NCBI RefSeq assembly: GCF_000768315.1
Contig: NZ_AQQX01000003.1
Coordinates: 372,001 to 436,000, forward strand
Reading direction: 5' to 3'
DNA length: 64,000 bases
Origin: Pseudooceanicola atlanticus
GTDB taxonomy: Bacteria; Pseudomonadota; Alphaproteobacteria; Rhodobacterales; Rhodobacteraceae
Below the pieces are notes generated by a model, which saw only the letters and a program-made list of their open reading frames with translations, did not search any database and was not told the origin of the DNA. This document shows positions 31,532 to 40,999 of the stretch, one piece after another (positions within the stretch are counted from its first letter, which is position 1; every line of letters starts with the position of its first letter). A program made the translations under genes and the position numbers.

Positions 31532-32623
31532 TCAGTATGTTCCGTCCGACACGTTCAGATCGGGGGCGGAGGGACTGATCGGACCCATTCCGTGCAGGCG
31601 CACCGGAAACGGCGTGATCGGGCCGGCATCGCTGTCGATCATCAGGCCACGGGCCTTGAAATGCGCGCTTTTTGCCGCTTCGTCGACCCCGAGGACCGGA
31701 GAGGCCGGAACATCGTGCTTTTCGAACAGCTCCATGGCCGCGTCGCGGGTCATCGGAGCGATTTGCTGGGCGAGACGGGCGTTGATTGCCTCTGCCTCGG
31801 CCCGCCTGCGCTCCAGCGCGTCGTAATCGGGCGTATCGAACGGCCCCATATCCAGCGCCGCGCAGGTGTTTTTCCAGAAATGCGTCTCGAGCGAGGCGAC
31901 GGAGACCGCGCCATCCACGCAGGCGAACACGCCATAGGCCGGGCGCACCAGCGCGACACGGCGCTGCGCCTCAAGGTCGTGGATATCGCCGTGATTGTAC
32001 GGACCACGCCGGGTGTTGACCCAATGCGCCAAGCAATCGGTGATCGACAGATCGATATGCTGCCCCTCGCCGGTTCGGTCACGCTGGATGATCGCCGCGA
32101 GGACCGAGGACAGCCCGTAAAGGGCCCCGCCCAGATCGGCGACCGGCAGGCCGAACGTGTGTTCCGGCGCGCCGTCCGGCGTCCCGCAAAGCGATGTCAC
32201 CCCGGCCAGCGCCAGGTAGTTCAGGTCATGCCCCGGCGCCTTCACCCAGGGGCCGGTCGCGCCGAATCCCGACATCGAAATATAGACGCAGCCCGGATTG
32301 ACGGCGCGCACCTCCTCCCACCCCAAGCCCAGGCGATCCATCACGCCGGGACGGAAGCCTTCGATCATCACGTCCATCTGTTGCACAAGGTCGAGCGCCC
32401 GGGCACGGTCGGCATCAAGTTTCAGGTTCAGTGCCAATGAGCCCTTGCCTCGGTTAACCAGCTTGAACAAGCCGGGGGAGGATCGGCGTAGCCCATCTCC
32501 ATGCTCCGGCCGCTCGACCTTGACAACCTCTGCCCCCATCTCGGCCAAACACTGGCTTAGAAACGGTCCGGGCAGAAGCTCGGAAAAATCAATAACTTTA
32601 AGGCCTTCCAGGGGAAAGCTCAT
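31532..32623 (-). CDS. Family III CoA-transferase fold protein, alpha-methylacyl-CoA racemase-like
   Basis: A 363-residue CaiB/BaiF-fold protein. The N-terminus GLKVIDFSELLPGPFLSQCLAEMGAEVVKVE is typical, and APGHDLNYLALAG contains the His/Asp region characteristic of alpha-methylacyl-CoA racemase. That similarity favours epimerisation of 2-methylacyl-CoA over CoA transfer, though the two are hard to separate by eye. It begins at an ATGA overlap with the ADP-forming synthetase and ends the TRAP-led operon. Confidence 0.85.
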   Translation of the reverse strand: MSFPLEGLKVIDFSELLPGPFLSQCLAEMGAEVVKVERPEHGDGLRRSSPGLFKLVNRGKGSLALNLKLDADRARALDLVQQMDVMIEGFRPGVMDRLGLGWEEVRAVNPGCVYISMSGFGATGPWVKAPGHDLNYLALAGVTSLCGTPDGAPEHTFGLPVADLGGALYGLSSVLAAIIQRDRTGEGQHIDLSITDCLAHWVNTRRGPYNHGDIHDLEAQRRVALVRPAYGVFACVDGAVSVASLETHFWKNTCAALDMGPFDTPDYDALERRRAEAEAINARLAQQIAPMTRDAAMELFEKHDVPASPVLGVDEAAKSAHFKARGLMIDSDAGPITPFPVRLHGMGPISPSAPDLNVSDGTY

Positions 32624-34746
32624 GCTTTCACCACGATGACGGCGTCCAGCGCCATCACTCCTTCTCCTTCGGCACCGACCCAGACGGGGTTGATATCCAA
32701 CTCCTCCACCCGGTCAGACTGCGCCGCCACGTAATCCGAAACCTTGACCACCAGCCCGGCCAGGGCATCGAGATCACGTGGCGGCTGACCGCGATAGCCC
32801 GTTAAAAGCTTCGCGGATTTCAATTGATTGACCATTTGCAACGCCTTGGCCTTGGTGACCGGCAACATGGTGCGGGTCACGTCCTGGAACATCTCGACAT
32901 AGATGCCGCCCAGACCGAAGGTCATGACATGGCCGAAAACGGGGTCGCGGGCGACGCCGACGAAAGCTTCAACCCCACCGTGTGGCGCCATCGGTTCGAT
33001 CAGGACCCCGTCGAGCGTCGCGTCCGGATGTTTGGATTTCACATTTGCGATAATTTCACTGTGGATAACGCCAGAATTATCCACATCCACATTCAATTTC
33101 ACACCACCGGCATCGGATTTGTGAGTGATCTGGCCCGACACGATCTTCATCGCCAGGGGGCCGCCCATCCGGGCCGCGATCTCCTCGGCCTCACGCGCGG
33201 TGGTTGCAAGCTCGGGCGCTGCAGCGGGAATGCCGGCGGCGGCCAGTTCGCGCTTGCCTTCGATCTCGGTCAGGGTGCGGGTCAGCGTGTCCACGGCGCC
33301 GGCGCCCGCGTCGATCACGGCGGGCCGCCAACTGGCATCGCGGCTGGCCAGCCAGCTGCCATAGTCGATCCAGCGCCGCAGCGCCTTGCGCATGTTGCGC
33401 AGCGACCGCATCGGCGTCAGCCCACCCTCGGCAAGGGTGTGATAGCCATCCCCCTGCCGTTCCGACATCCAGATCGGCACGATCGGCACGTCGGTCTGGG
33501 CCTGAACGGCGATCAGTGACTCGCCGTTGATGACCGAGTAATTGCCGTAATCCATCGGCAGCGGTGCCAGGACCAGGCCGACATTCGCATCCGTCGCCGT
33601 CGCCAGCAGCGCATCGCGATAGGCGTCGGGGTGCGAGATCGAGATCGAGGTCGTGTCGACCGGATTGCCGATGGCCGCGTAATCCGGCAGGCCGTCCGCC
33701 AGGCGCTGCGTCGTTTCGGGCGTGAAGGTGGCCAGTTCCAGCCCCCCTGTCCCGACATTGTCGGCGCAGAGCGACGCTGCCCCGCCGGACGAGGCGAAGA
33801 TGGCGATCTTTTCGTCGCCCGTGGGCAGTTTCCGCGCCAGCAATTGCGCCACGTCGACCAGTTCGTCCAGGTCGTCCACCTCGATCACGCCGAGGTCGCG
33901 GAAGACGGTCGCGTTCACCTCGGCCGATCCGGTGATGGAGGCAGTGTGCGATGCGGCCGCCTTGGCCCCGTATTCGGACCGCCCGACCTTGAGCCCCACC
34001 ACCGGCTTGCCCATTTCGGCCGCCCTGAGGCAGGCCGCGGCAAAGCGCGGGCCGTCCTTGAAGCCCTCGATCAGGCAGCCGATCACCTTGACCTCGGGAT
34101 CGCCGGCCATGTGGTGGATGAAGTCGGCCACCTGCAGATCGCATTCGTTCCCGGTCGACGCCCAGTTGGTGAAGCCGACGCCCCGATCCTTGTGCTGGAC
34201 CATGTTGCGCCCCAACCCGCCGCCCTGCGTCGCCAGCGCAATGGAACCGGGGGCAATATCGTTGCGGTAAGCGGGCGAAAAGCTCATGCCGAGGGGCATG
34301 TTGAAGTTCACCAGCCCAGGGCAGTTCGGCCCGTAGATGCGGATGCCGGTGCGCTGCGATATCTCGACCAGCTTGGCCTCTTCCGCGCGGCCCCAATCAT
34401 CGGCTTCGGAAAACCCGGAGGTCAGGATGACCGCAAACTTCACCCCCATTTCGCCTGCCTGTTCGACCGCCTCGCGCACGAACTTGGCCGGTATGACCAC
34501 CAGGATGACGTCCACCGGTTCCGGCAGCGACGCAACATCGGGAAAACAGGTCAGCCCCATGACGTTGTCCTGCTTGGGATTCACCGGGTAGAGTTTCCCT
34601 TTGAAATCAGAGAACTCCATGATGTTCTTCATCGCGTGATTGCCAATGGAATGCTCTTTTTCCGACGCCCCGATCACCGCCATGGAGCGTGGGGCGAAAA
34701 GATGCGTGAGGTCGGGGAACGCGTAGCCTGTTGTCATGTCCTTCAT
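32620..34746 (-). CDS. ADP-forming acyl-CoA synthetase (acetate--CoA ligase family)
   Basis: A 708-residue fusion of alpha and beta modules. FAPRSMAVIGASEKEHSIGNHAM is the CoA-binding Rossmann domain. The succinyl-CoA-ligase-like parts include RIYGPNCPGLVNF and the central ASHTASITGS segment, which holds the likely phospho-His. The C-terminal ATP-grasp domain has AMKIVSGQITHKSDAGGVKLN and FGLGGIYVEMFQDVTRTMLP. GAGGAGG precedes ATG 34746. It would activate an acid imported by the TRAP system at the cost of ATP to ADP. Related to PimA-type and feruloyl-CoA synthetases; the acid is unknown. Confidence 0.9.
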   Translation of the reverse strand: MKDMTTGYAFPDLTHLFAPRSMAVIGASEKEHSIGNHAMKNIMEFSDFKGKLYPVNPKQDNVMGLTCFPDVASLPEPVDVILVVIPAKFVREAVEQAGEMGVKFAVILTSGFSEADDWGRAEEAKLVEISQRTGIRIYGPNCPGLVNFNMPLGMSFSPAYRNDIAPGSIALATQGGGLGRNMVQHKDRGVGFTNWASTGNECDLQVADFIHHMAGDPEVKVIGCLIEGFKDGPRFAAACLRAAEMGKPVVGLKVGRSEYGAKAAASHTASITGSAEVNATVFRDLGVIEVDDLDELVDVAQLLARKLPTGDEKIAIFASSGGAASLCADNVGTGGLELATFTPETTQRLADGLPDYAAIGNPVDTTSISISHPDAYRDALLATATDANVGLVLAPLPMDYGNYSVINGESLIAVQAQTDVPIVPIWMSERQGDGYHTLAEGGLTPMRSLRNMRKALRRWIDYGSWLASRDASWRPAVIDAGAGAVDTLTRTLTEIEGKRELAAAGIPAAAPELATTAREAEEIAARMGGPLAMKIVSGQITHKSDAGGVKLNVDVDNSGVIHSEIIANVKSKHPDATLDGVLIEPMAPHGGVEAFVGVARDPVFGHVMTFGLGGIYVEMFQDVTRTMLPVTKAKALQMVNQLKSAKLLTGYRGQPPRDLDALAGLVVKVSDYVAAQSDRVEELDINPVWVGAEGEGVMALDAVIVVKA

Positions 34747-34756
34747 CACCGCCTCC

Positions 34757-35905
34757 TCAAACGATGGCCGACATGCCGAGGATTTCCCGCCCGGCAATCA
34801 ATGTCTGAATTTCGGATGTGCCCTCGGGGATCATGCCGCCGCGCGTGTCGCGGAAGATGCGTTCCACCGGGTAGTCGCAGGAATAGCCCAGCCCGCCATG
34901 GACCTGCAGCGCCATATCCGCGACCTCGAACGCCGCCTGGGTGGCGTAATGCTTGGCGATGGAGCAATCCTCCCGCGCCTCCTCCCCGGCATCCAGCCGA
35001 GCCGCGGCGGTGTAGCCAAGCGCGCGGGACGCCTTCACCCGCATCGTCATGTCCACGATATGCTTCTGGATCAGCTGGAAGGACCCGATCGGCTTGCCGA
35101 ACTGCTTGCGCGTCTTGGCGTATTCGATCGACAGGTCCAGCGCCGCCTGCGCCTGCCCGACCGCACCCATGGCGATGTTGACCCGCGCGGTGTTCAGCCC
35201 GGCCAGCGTGCCGGCCAGTGCCGCACCTTCGGGGCCGACGCGGTTTTCCTCGGGCACCTTCACGTCGTCGAACTCGAGCTCTGCCGTGCCGGTGGGCCGC
35301 AGGACCATCTTTTCGACCTTGCGGGCGGAAAAACCCGGCATGTCCTTTTCCACGATGAAGGTCGACAGCTCTCCGTCGCAGGTGTCGGAATAGGTCTTGG
35401 CCACCATCAGGCAGATATCGGCATTGACGCCGTTGGTGATCCACAACTTGCGGCCCGAGATGTGGTAATAGCCATCCTTCAGCACCGCCCGCGCCTCGAT
35501 CCCGCGGACATTCGATCCGACATTGGGTTCGGTCAGGCCGGTGCAGGTCTTCAGCTTGTTCTGCAGCAGTGGAGCGAGGTATTTCTCCTTCTGCAAGTCG
35601 CTGCCGTAATTGGACAATTTCTGGATGGAGCCGTTGGTGATATTGACGATGGTCCGCAAGGACCCCCAGCAATAGCCAGCGCTTTCCATCATCATCGCCC
35701 AGGTCACGTAAGGCAGGTCAAACCCGCCATCGGCCTCGGGGATCTTGCCGCCGAGATAGCCGAACTCCTTCAGGTCATCGAGGATTTCGAAGGGAAAGGT
35801 CGCGGATTTCTCGTGGTCGACAATGCGCGGCGTCACGTTGGCGGCCAGCCACTTGTCGATCTGGTCCTTCAGCATCTGCTGTTCGGTATCAAGCACGGCA
35901 GACAT
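34757..35905 (-). CDS. Acyl-CoA dehydrogenase
   Basis: A 382-residue enzyme with the usual three-domain layout. TCTGLTEPNVGSNVRGIEA and the KLWITNGVNADICLMVAKT strand bind FAD; RKQFGKPIGSFQLIQKHI and QVHGGLGYSCDYPVERIFRDTRGG follow. The C-terminal IPEGTSEIQTLI carries the canonical catalytic Glu position, unlike the PimC/PimD pair. It overlaps the alcohol dehydrogenase stop by 1 bp. It resembles glutaryl-CoA and cyclohexanecarboxyl-CoA dehydrogenases, but specificity is not readable. Confidence 0.92.
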   Translation of the reverse strand: MSAVLDTEQQMLKDQIDKWLAANVTPRIVDHEKSATFPFEILDDLKEFGYLGGKIPEADGGFDLPYVTWAMMMESAGYCWGSLRTIVNITNGSIQKLSNYGSDLQKEKYLAPLLQNKLKTCTGLTEPNVGSNVRGIEARAVLKDGYYHISGRKLWITNGVNADICLMVAKTYSDTCDGELSTFIVEKDMPGFSARKVEKMVLRPTGTAELEFDDVKVPEENRVGPEGAALAGTLAGLNTARVNIAMGAVGQAQAALDLSIEYAKTRKQFGKPIGSFQLIQKHIVDMTMRVKASRALGYTAAARLDAGEEAREDCSIAKHYATQAAFEVADMALQVHGGLGYSCDYPVERIFRDTRGGMIPEGTSEIQTLIAGREILGMSAIV

Positions 35906-37062
35906 CAGATCATTGCCTCGTAGAGTTTGGTGATATTTTCGGCCGGCATGTCCCGCCCGTTGCGCTGCGTCGCCTGGCTGAGCAGCGCCATTTCCGTCAG
36001 GCGCGGGATCTGGCTGCGCTCCAGCCCGTAATCCGCCAGCGTCGCGGGCGCCTCGGTCAGCGAGGCAAGGTCGAGCGCTGCATCGTAGATCGCCTCGCAG
36101 GCTTCGCGGTCATCGTCGGAAGCGGTCAGGCCCAGGCGTCGGGCGGCCAGGGCGTACCGCCCCGACAGAGTTTCGAAATTGTAGCGCAGCACATGCGGCA
36201 GAAGCGTCGACAGCACCTGCCCGTGCACGGTCGAGGCCACGCTTTCCACCGGCGTGCACAGCCCGTGGATGCCGTCGACCCCCTTTTGACCGATGCAGAA
36301 ACCGCCGAGATATGATGACATCATAACACCTGCGCGGGCATCAAGATTTGAAGGCTCTTCCACTGCAGTTCGCAGGTGCTGGATCGACAGGCGCATGGAG
36401 GCCAGGGCAAGCTCGTCCGCGATCGGGTTGACCTGGTTGTTGGTGAAGGCGCCGATGGCGTGGGCGAAGGCGTCGAAGCCAGTGCAGGCGGTCATGCCGC
36501 GGGGCAGCGACAGGGTCAGTTCGGGGTCCATGACCACGGTGGTCGGCTGCAACAGCCGCCCGCGGATCACGAATTTGCGTTCAGGGCTCTTCAGCACCGC
36601 GCCCAGCGAACATTCCGACCCGGTGCCCGAGGTGGTCGGCAATGCGTAGAACGGTGGCACCGCCCGGTCCGATTTGTCGACGTCACGCTGGAACGAGGCA
36701 AAGGCCTCCTCCCCCGTCAGGATTTCCGCCATCGCGCCCTTGGCCGTGTCGATGCTCGACCCGCCGCCAAGCGCGATCAGCGCGTCGTAGGATCCGGCCT
36801 GCCACATCTCGCGGGCTTCGCGGACATTGGCGGTGGTCGGGTTTGGATTGACGCCGGTATAGGCGTCATGCGCCACACCGGCGCGATCCAGGGCGGAGGT
36901 GACCCGCCCCAGAAGGCCCGCAGCCTCCACCCCCGCATCGGTGACGATCAGGGCGGCATTCTGACCACGTGTGGCCAGGACATCGCCCAGTTGATCGACA
37001 CGGCCTGCGCCGAACAGCGCATCGCCGGGCCAGTTGAGGGTGAAGGTTGCGGATAGTGTCAT
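35905..37062 (-). CDS. Iron-containing alcohol dehydrogenase
   Basis: A 385-residue group III dehydrogenase. The NAD(P)-binding GGGSSIDTAKG and the PTTSGTGSECS loop are present. The metal-ligand region GFDAFAHAIGAF supplies Asp and His, and GIHGLCTPVESVASTVHGQ adds further His residues. It probably oxidises a hydroxy or alcohol intermediate of the pathway that the TRAP operon serves; maleylacetate-reductase-like activity is an alternative. It lies 4 nt downstream of the TRAP permease stop. Confidence 0.9.
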   Translation of the reverse strand: MTLSATFTLNWPGDALFGAGRVDQLGDVLATRGQNAALIVTDAGVEAAGLLGRVTSALDRAGVAHDAYTGVNPNPTTANVREAREMWQAGSYDALIALGGGSSIDTAKGAMAEILTGEEAFASFQRDVDKSDRAVPPFYALPTTSGTGSECSLGAVLKSPERKFVIRGRLLQPTTVVMDPELTLSLPRGMTACTGFDAFAHAIGAFTNNQVNPIADELALASMRLSIQHLRTAVEEPSNLDARAGVMMSSYLGGFCIGQKGVDGIHGLCTPVESVASTVHGQVLSTLLPHVLRYNFETLSGRYALAARRLGLTASDDDREACEAIYDAALDLASLTEAPATLADYGLERSQIPRLTEMALLSQATQRNGRDMPAENITKLYEAMI

Positions 37063-37066
37063 GGTC

Positions 37067-38383
37067 TCACCTGCTGAAGAAAAGTTCAGGAAGATAAAGC
37101 GCGATCCCGGGGAACAGGATGATCAGCAGAACCCCGATCAGGGTCACGATCACGTAAGGAATCACGGAGGCGTAGATATCGCCCATGGTCACGCCCGGCG
37201 GTGCCACACCCTTCAGGTAGAAGAGGTTGAAGCCGAAGGGCGGGGTCATGTAGCCGACCTCCATCATGATGATGAAGAGGATGCCGAACCAGATCGGGTC
37301 GAAGCCCGACGCCTGCACCACCGGAAGGAAAACCGGCAGCGTGATCAGCATGATACCGACCGGGTCCAGCACCATCCCGAAGAGGAACAGCACGAACAGC
37401 ATGAAGGCCAATGCGCCCCATTTGCCGCCCGGGATATAGGCCATCAGGTCCGAAATCAGCGATTGCGCCCCAAGCGCCGTATAGGCGGTCGAGAAGGCAT
37501 GCGCCGCGAACAGGATCCACATGACCAGCGCGGTCAGCTTCAGCGTCGCGATGGCCGCCTCGTGGATGACCTTCCAGGACAATTGCCGGTTCACCGCCGT
37601 TGCAAACAGCGCGCCGAAAACACCGACGGCGGCCGCTTCGGTCGGGGTTGCGAACCCGCCGAAGATGGCACCCAGAACGATGACCACGATCATGATCGGC
37701 AGGATCACCGCCTTGAGCGACCGCAGTTTTGGCCCCCAGCCTGCGCGCTCCTCTTTCGGAAGCGCGGGGCCCATATGCGGCTGCAACCAGCAGCGCACGC
37801 CGATATAGATCGACACCAGTACGAAGAGCGTGAGGCCCGGCCCGATCCCGGCTGCGAACAGACGGCCCACCGACACTTCGGTCAGCAGCGAGTAAAGCAC
37901 CATCAGGATCGACGGCGGGATCAGGATGCCCCAGCCCCCGCCGGCGTTGATGGCCCCCAAGGCAAGTTTTTTATCGTAACCCCGCTCCAGCATCTTGGGC
38001 AGGGCGATGGTGCCCATGGTCACGACCGCCGCGCCGGAAATCCCGGACATGGCAGCGAAGATCACGCAGATCAGCACGGTCCCGATGGCCAGACCGCCAC
38101 GAAGACCGCCCCACCAGACGTGCATCATGTCGTACAAGTCATTGGCGACCCCTGATTTTTCCAACAGGATCGCCATGAACACAAAGAGCGGGATAGCCAT
38201 GAGCGTGGGGTTCGCCATGGCGTCCCACATCTTGGAGCCGATCAGGTAGAACCCGATCGTGCCCATCTCGTACCACAGGAATGCAGCCGAAATACCGCCC
38301 AGCACGAAGACCAGCGGGGTCCCGATCAGGACGAAGAAAAGAAGGGCGCCGAAGAAGATCAGCGTCAGAAGTTCGACACTCAT
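37067..38383 (-). CDS. TRAP transporter large permease (DctM type)
   Basis: A 438-residue integral membrane protein with about twelve hydrophobic segments. It begins LLTLIFFGALLFFVLIGTPLVFVLGG and contains the DctM-like AMSGISGAAVVTMGTIALP and GGGWGILIPPSILMVLYSLLTE. It drives sodium- or proton-coupled uptake of the ligand delivered by DctP. Translation starts at an ATGA overlap with the small permease gene. Confidence 0.93.
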   Translation of the reverse strand: MSVELLTLIFFGALLFFVLIGTPLVFVLGGISAAFLWYEMGTIGFYLIGSKMWDAMANPTLMAIPLFVFMAILLEKSGVANDLYDMMHVWWGGLRGGLAIGTVLICVIFAAMSGISGAAVVTMGTIALPKMLERGYDKKLALGAINAGGGWGILIPPSILMVLYSLLTEVSVGRLFAAGIGPGLTLFVLVSIYIGVRCWLQPHMGPALPKEERAGWGPKLRSLKAVILPIMIVVIVLGAIFGGFATPTEAAAVGVFGALFATAVNRQLSWKVIHEAAIATLKLTALVMWILFAAHAFSTAYTALGAQSLISDLMAYIPGGKWGALAFMLFVLFLFGMVLDPVGIMLITLPVFLPVVQASGFDPIWFGILFIIMMEVGYMTPPFGFNLFYLKGVAPPGVTMGDIYASVIPYVIVTLIGVLLIILFPGIALYLPELFFSR

Positions 38384-38940
38384 ACCTCGGCCTCCTCACC
38401 ATGCGGGGTTTCATCGGGCGCCTGGACGCCAAAGACGTCCTCCGGCACCGGAAGGCCCATCAATATGCGGATATCGCCCCACAGACGCACGAAGCCCTGC
38501 AGCAGCAGAAGCGCCGCGGCGACCGGGATCAGCGATTTCGTGGGCCAGAGATAGGGTTTCCAGAGCGAGTTCGATCGCTCCATGTCCTCGATGGCTTCCA
38601 GCGCGATCTTGAACCCTTCCCAGAACAGGATCCCGACGAAGAAGATGAAGAGCGGCCAGGTCAGAAGGTCGATCAGCGCTTTCTTCTTCTGGCTGAAGCT
38701 GCCGTAGAAGATGTCGACGTTCACGTGTCCCCGTTCGGCCAACAGGTAGCCGCCCCCGAGGATCGCGTAGCCACCAAAGATCAGGACGGCCAATTCGGCA
38801 GTCCAGATCGCGGGGGCCCCAACGACGTAGCGCATGACCACATCGGCCAGCAGAAAGACGAAAAGGATCAGAACGGCGAGGGACACCCACCTTCCGATCC
38901 AACGGTTAAAGCTCGTGATGGCACGGGCGACCTGAAACAT
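38380..38940 (-). CDS. TRAP transporter small permease (DctQ type)
   Basis: A protein of about 186 residues with four predicted transmembrane helices: VSLAVLILFVFLLADVVMRY, AELAVLIFGGYAILGGGYLL, LLTWPLFIFFVGILFWEGF and SLIPVAAALLLLQGFVRLW. The HVNVDIFYGSFSQKKK cytoplasmic loop is typical. No start has a strong ribosome-binding site; ATG 38940 places the first helix normally, but ATG 38961 or 38973 are possible. It forms the membrane unit with the large permease. Confidence 0.88.
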   Translation of the reverse strand: MFQVARAITSFNRWIGRWVSLAVLILFVFLLADVVMRYVVGAPAIWTAELAVLIFGGYAILGGGYLLAERGHVNVDIFYGSFSQKKKALIDLLTWPLFIFFVGILFWEGFKIALEAIEDMERSNSLWKPYLWPTKSLIPVAAALLLLQGFVRLWGDIRILMGLPVPEDVFGVQAPDETPHGEEAEV

Positions 38941-39027
38941 TCTCTGAATTCCCGAAAGCATGCAGTGCCGCATCGGACCCGCCCGACAGGAGGCAGATCC
39001 GCAAAGCACTGGCAGTCATGTCGTGAT

Positions 39028-39053
39028 GGGGCCGCGAAGGATGCCGCGGCCCC
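39028..39053 (-). promoter_or_regulatory. Intercistronic hairpin downstream of dctP
   Basis: GGGGCCGCG pairs with CGCGGCCCC around an 8-nt loop, 11 nt beyond the DctP stop and before the permease genes. Such elements often let the binding protein be made in excess of the permeases. Confidence 0.55.
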
Positions 39054-39063
39054 GGATGCGGAC

Positions 39064-40104
39064 TTAGAGGTAGCCGAGATCCGACATCAGGCCGGTATAG
39101 GCCGCATGCGCACGCTCTGCGATTTCGCCCTTGGCCTTTTCCTTCTCGAGGATTTCGGTCGAGGCTTTCGCGAACATCTCCAGCACGTCGTCCGGCAGCT
39201 GCATCACTTCAACGCCGTTCTCTTCCATGCCCGAGGACAACGCGATGGCTTCCTTGTGCATGTATTCGGCCGAGCGGCGGAAGAAGCGGATTTCCATCAG
39301 GTCGAGGATCGCCTGGCGCAGGTCTTCGTCCAGCCCCTGCAGCTGTTCCTCGTTCAAGATGAACGCGTCGATGGTAAAGCCGAGTGCGGGCTTGCAATGG
39401 TATTTGCAGACCTCCCACAGCGACATCGACTTCGCACCGATGGCCGCACCCCAATGCGCGCCGTCCACCACGCCCGAGCTGAGCGACTGGTAGAGTTCGG
39501 AACCGGGGATGTATTGCGGGGCTGCACCCGCTGCCGCCAGGTAGTCCAGCATCGTGCCCGAGGACCGGATCTTGAGCCCCTGGAAGTCGGCCGCGCTTTC
39601 GATCTTCTTCGAAACGACCATTTCCGTCGGGTAGGACTTCTCGGACATCAGGCGGACGCCGTCGGGAATCAGTTCCTCGTTGACCATGTCCTCGATCCCG
39701 AGGTTCTTGGCCGCCTGCTGCGGTTCCCAGTTCTCGCGGAAGGTGCCGGGGATGCCGTACAGGAAGCCGGCCGCCTGCGCCTTGTCGAGGATATAGGACG
39801 GCGACACCGTCCCCATCGGCACGACGCCCTTGCGGATCAGGTTGTAGATATCCGGGCCCTTGGCGAATTCGCCGGCGCCGAACAGTTCAAGCTTGAACGC
39901 GCCTTCGGTGCGTTCTTCCAGCGCGGTCGCCAGGACGCCAAGACTGTCGGTGAAGGAGCTGGACGCCTTGGGCCAGTGCGATTGCACGCGCCATGTCACC
40001 TTGCCCTGCGCGATACCTTTGCCAACAAGCGCCGGAGCGGCGAGAAATGCGGCACCCGCGCCGCGCAGCAGGGCACGACGGTTCACATTCTTAGAATTGG
40101 TCAT
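39064..40104 (-). CDS. TRAP transporter substrate-binding protein (DctP family)
   Basis: A 346-residue periplasmic binding protein. The N-terminus KNVNRRALLRGAGAAFLA is a twin-arginine signal followed by APALVGKGIAQGKVTWRVQ, so cleavage after the Ala-rich stretch is likely. The family segment SEKSYPTEMVVSKKIESAADFQGLKIRS contains the conserved Arg that binds the ligand carboxylate, and SLSSGVVDGAHWGA is also typical. GGGAGG lies upstream of ATG 40104. It is probably specific for an organic acid that the downstream synthetase activates. Confidence 0.92.
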   Translation of the reverse strand: MTNSKNVNRRALLRGAGAAFLAAPALVGKGIAQGKVTWRVQSHWPKASSSFTDSLGVLATALEERTEGAFKLELFGAGEFAKGPDIYNLIRKGVVPMGTVSPSYILDKAQAAGFLYGIPGTFRENWEPQQAAKNLGIEDMVNEELIPDGVRLMSEKSYPTEMVVSKKIESAADFQGLKIRSSGTMLDYLAAAGAAPQYIPGSELYQSLSSGVVDGAHWGAAIGAKSMSLWEVCKYHCKPALGFTIDAFILNEEQLQGLDEDLRQAILDLMEIRFFRRSAEYMHKEAIALSSGMEENGVEVMQLPDDVLEMFAKASTEILEKEKAKGEIAERAHAAYTGLMSDLGYL

Positions 40105-40300
40105 ATAATCCTCCCTAGACCATATATGGATCCGGTCGCGGCTGCATCGGCCAGGCAATCCGGATCACAGAGGGAGTACAGGATATATTTCTCCCATTGT
40201 CTCCCCCCGCAAACCGATCAGAACACTTTTTTACTCATGCGTCAATAAAATGCGCTAGGCTGCTTTTCAGTGACTCGCCGGACGAAAACCAAGCTGGGGA

Positions 40301-40316
40301 GTTGAAATACTTGCTG
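40301..40316. promoter_or_regulatory. Candidate TetR-regulator site near the TRAP/TetR promoters
   Basis: GTTGAAATACTTGCTG, 42 bp upstream of the TetR start, resembles the reverse complement of 30686-30705 in the DUF35/SDR promoter (shared AAATACTT and TTGCTG). It could be a common operator, though the spacing within the site differs by 4 bp. Confidence 0.4.
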
Positions 40317-40357
40317 CTTCGTGCAAATTCCGCGTAGCAGAATTGATCGGATGGACC

Positions 40358-40969
40358 ATGGCCAACTGGAATGGGGCCGTTGCCTCGCGCGAAGAGATCA
40401 GGGAATTGAAACGACGCGCCGCCCTCAAGGTCGCGGCTCGGATTTTCAATGAAAAGGGCTATCACGCCACCTCTCTCGACGAGATCGCGGACGAGATCGG
40501 GGTGACGAAGACGGCGCTCTATTATTACTTCAAGAACAAGGAACAGCTTCTCTACGAATGCCTGAAGCTGACCTATAATTGCGGCCAGACCGCCCGGCTT
40601 GAGGCCGAGGCCAAGGACGGCACAGCGTTCGAGAAATTATGCCATCTTTACAAGCGGTTCATGGAACTTCTGATGGAAGAGCGCGGCGCCTATACCACCA
40701 TGGCCAACATCCGCGCCCTGCCCGCCGACCACCAATCCGAGCTGCTGGACCGGCGAAAGCACCTGGACCGCTACAGCCGCATGCTGATCGAGAAGGCGAT
40801 CGAGGAAGGTGCCGTGCGCAATGTCGACGTGCGGGTGACGTCGAACTTCTTCCTCGGCGCGGTAAACTGGATCCTGCGCTGGCACACCGAGGATGACGAG
40901 ATGACCCCGCAGGAGGTCTCTTCACATTTCCTCGACCTCTTCATGAACGGGATCGTGACGCGGGGCTGA
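40358..40969 (+). CDS. TetR/AcrR-family transcriptional regulator
   Basis: A 203-residue regulator. The N-terminal helix-turn-helix runs ALKVAARIFNEKGYHATSLDEIADEIGVTKTALYYYFKNKEQLL, a textbook TetR DNA-binding domain. The C-terminal ligand domain resembles the TetR_C group of acyl-CoA regulators. ATG 40358 is chosen because the domain begins soon after; a TTG 15 nt earlier is less likely. It is divergent from the TRAP-led operon and is the best candidate to control it. Confidence 0.9.
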   Translation: MANWNGAVASREEIRELKRRAALKVAARIFNEKGYHATSLDEIADEIGVTKTALYYYFKNKEQLLYECLKLTYNCGQTARLEAEAKDGTAFEKLCHLYKRFMELLMEERGAYTTMANIRALPADHQSELLDRRKHLDRYSRMLIEKAIEEGAVRNVDVRVTSNFFLGAVNWILRWHTEDDEMTPQEVSSHFLDLFMNGIVTRG

Positions 40970-40999
40970 ACCCGCGCCGCCGCCCGCCGGGTCGCGACC

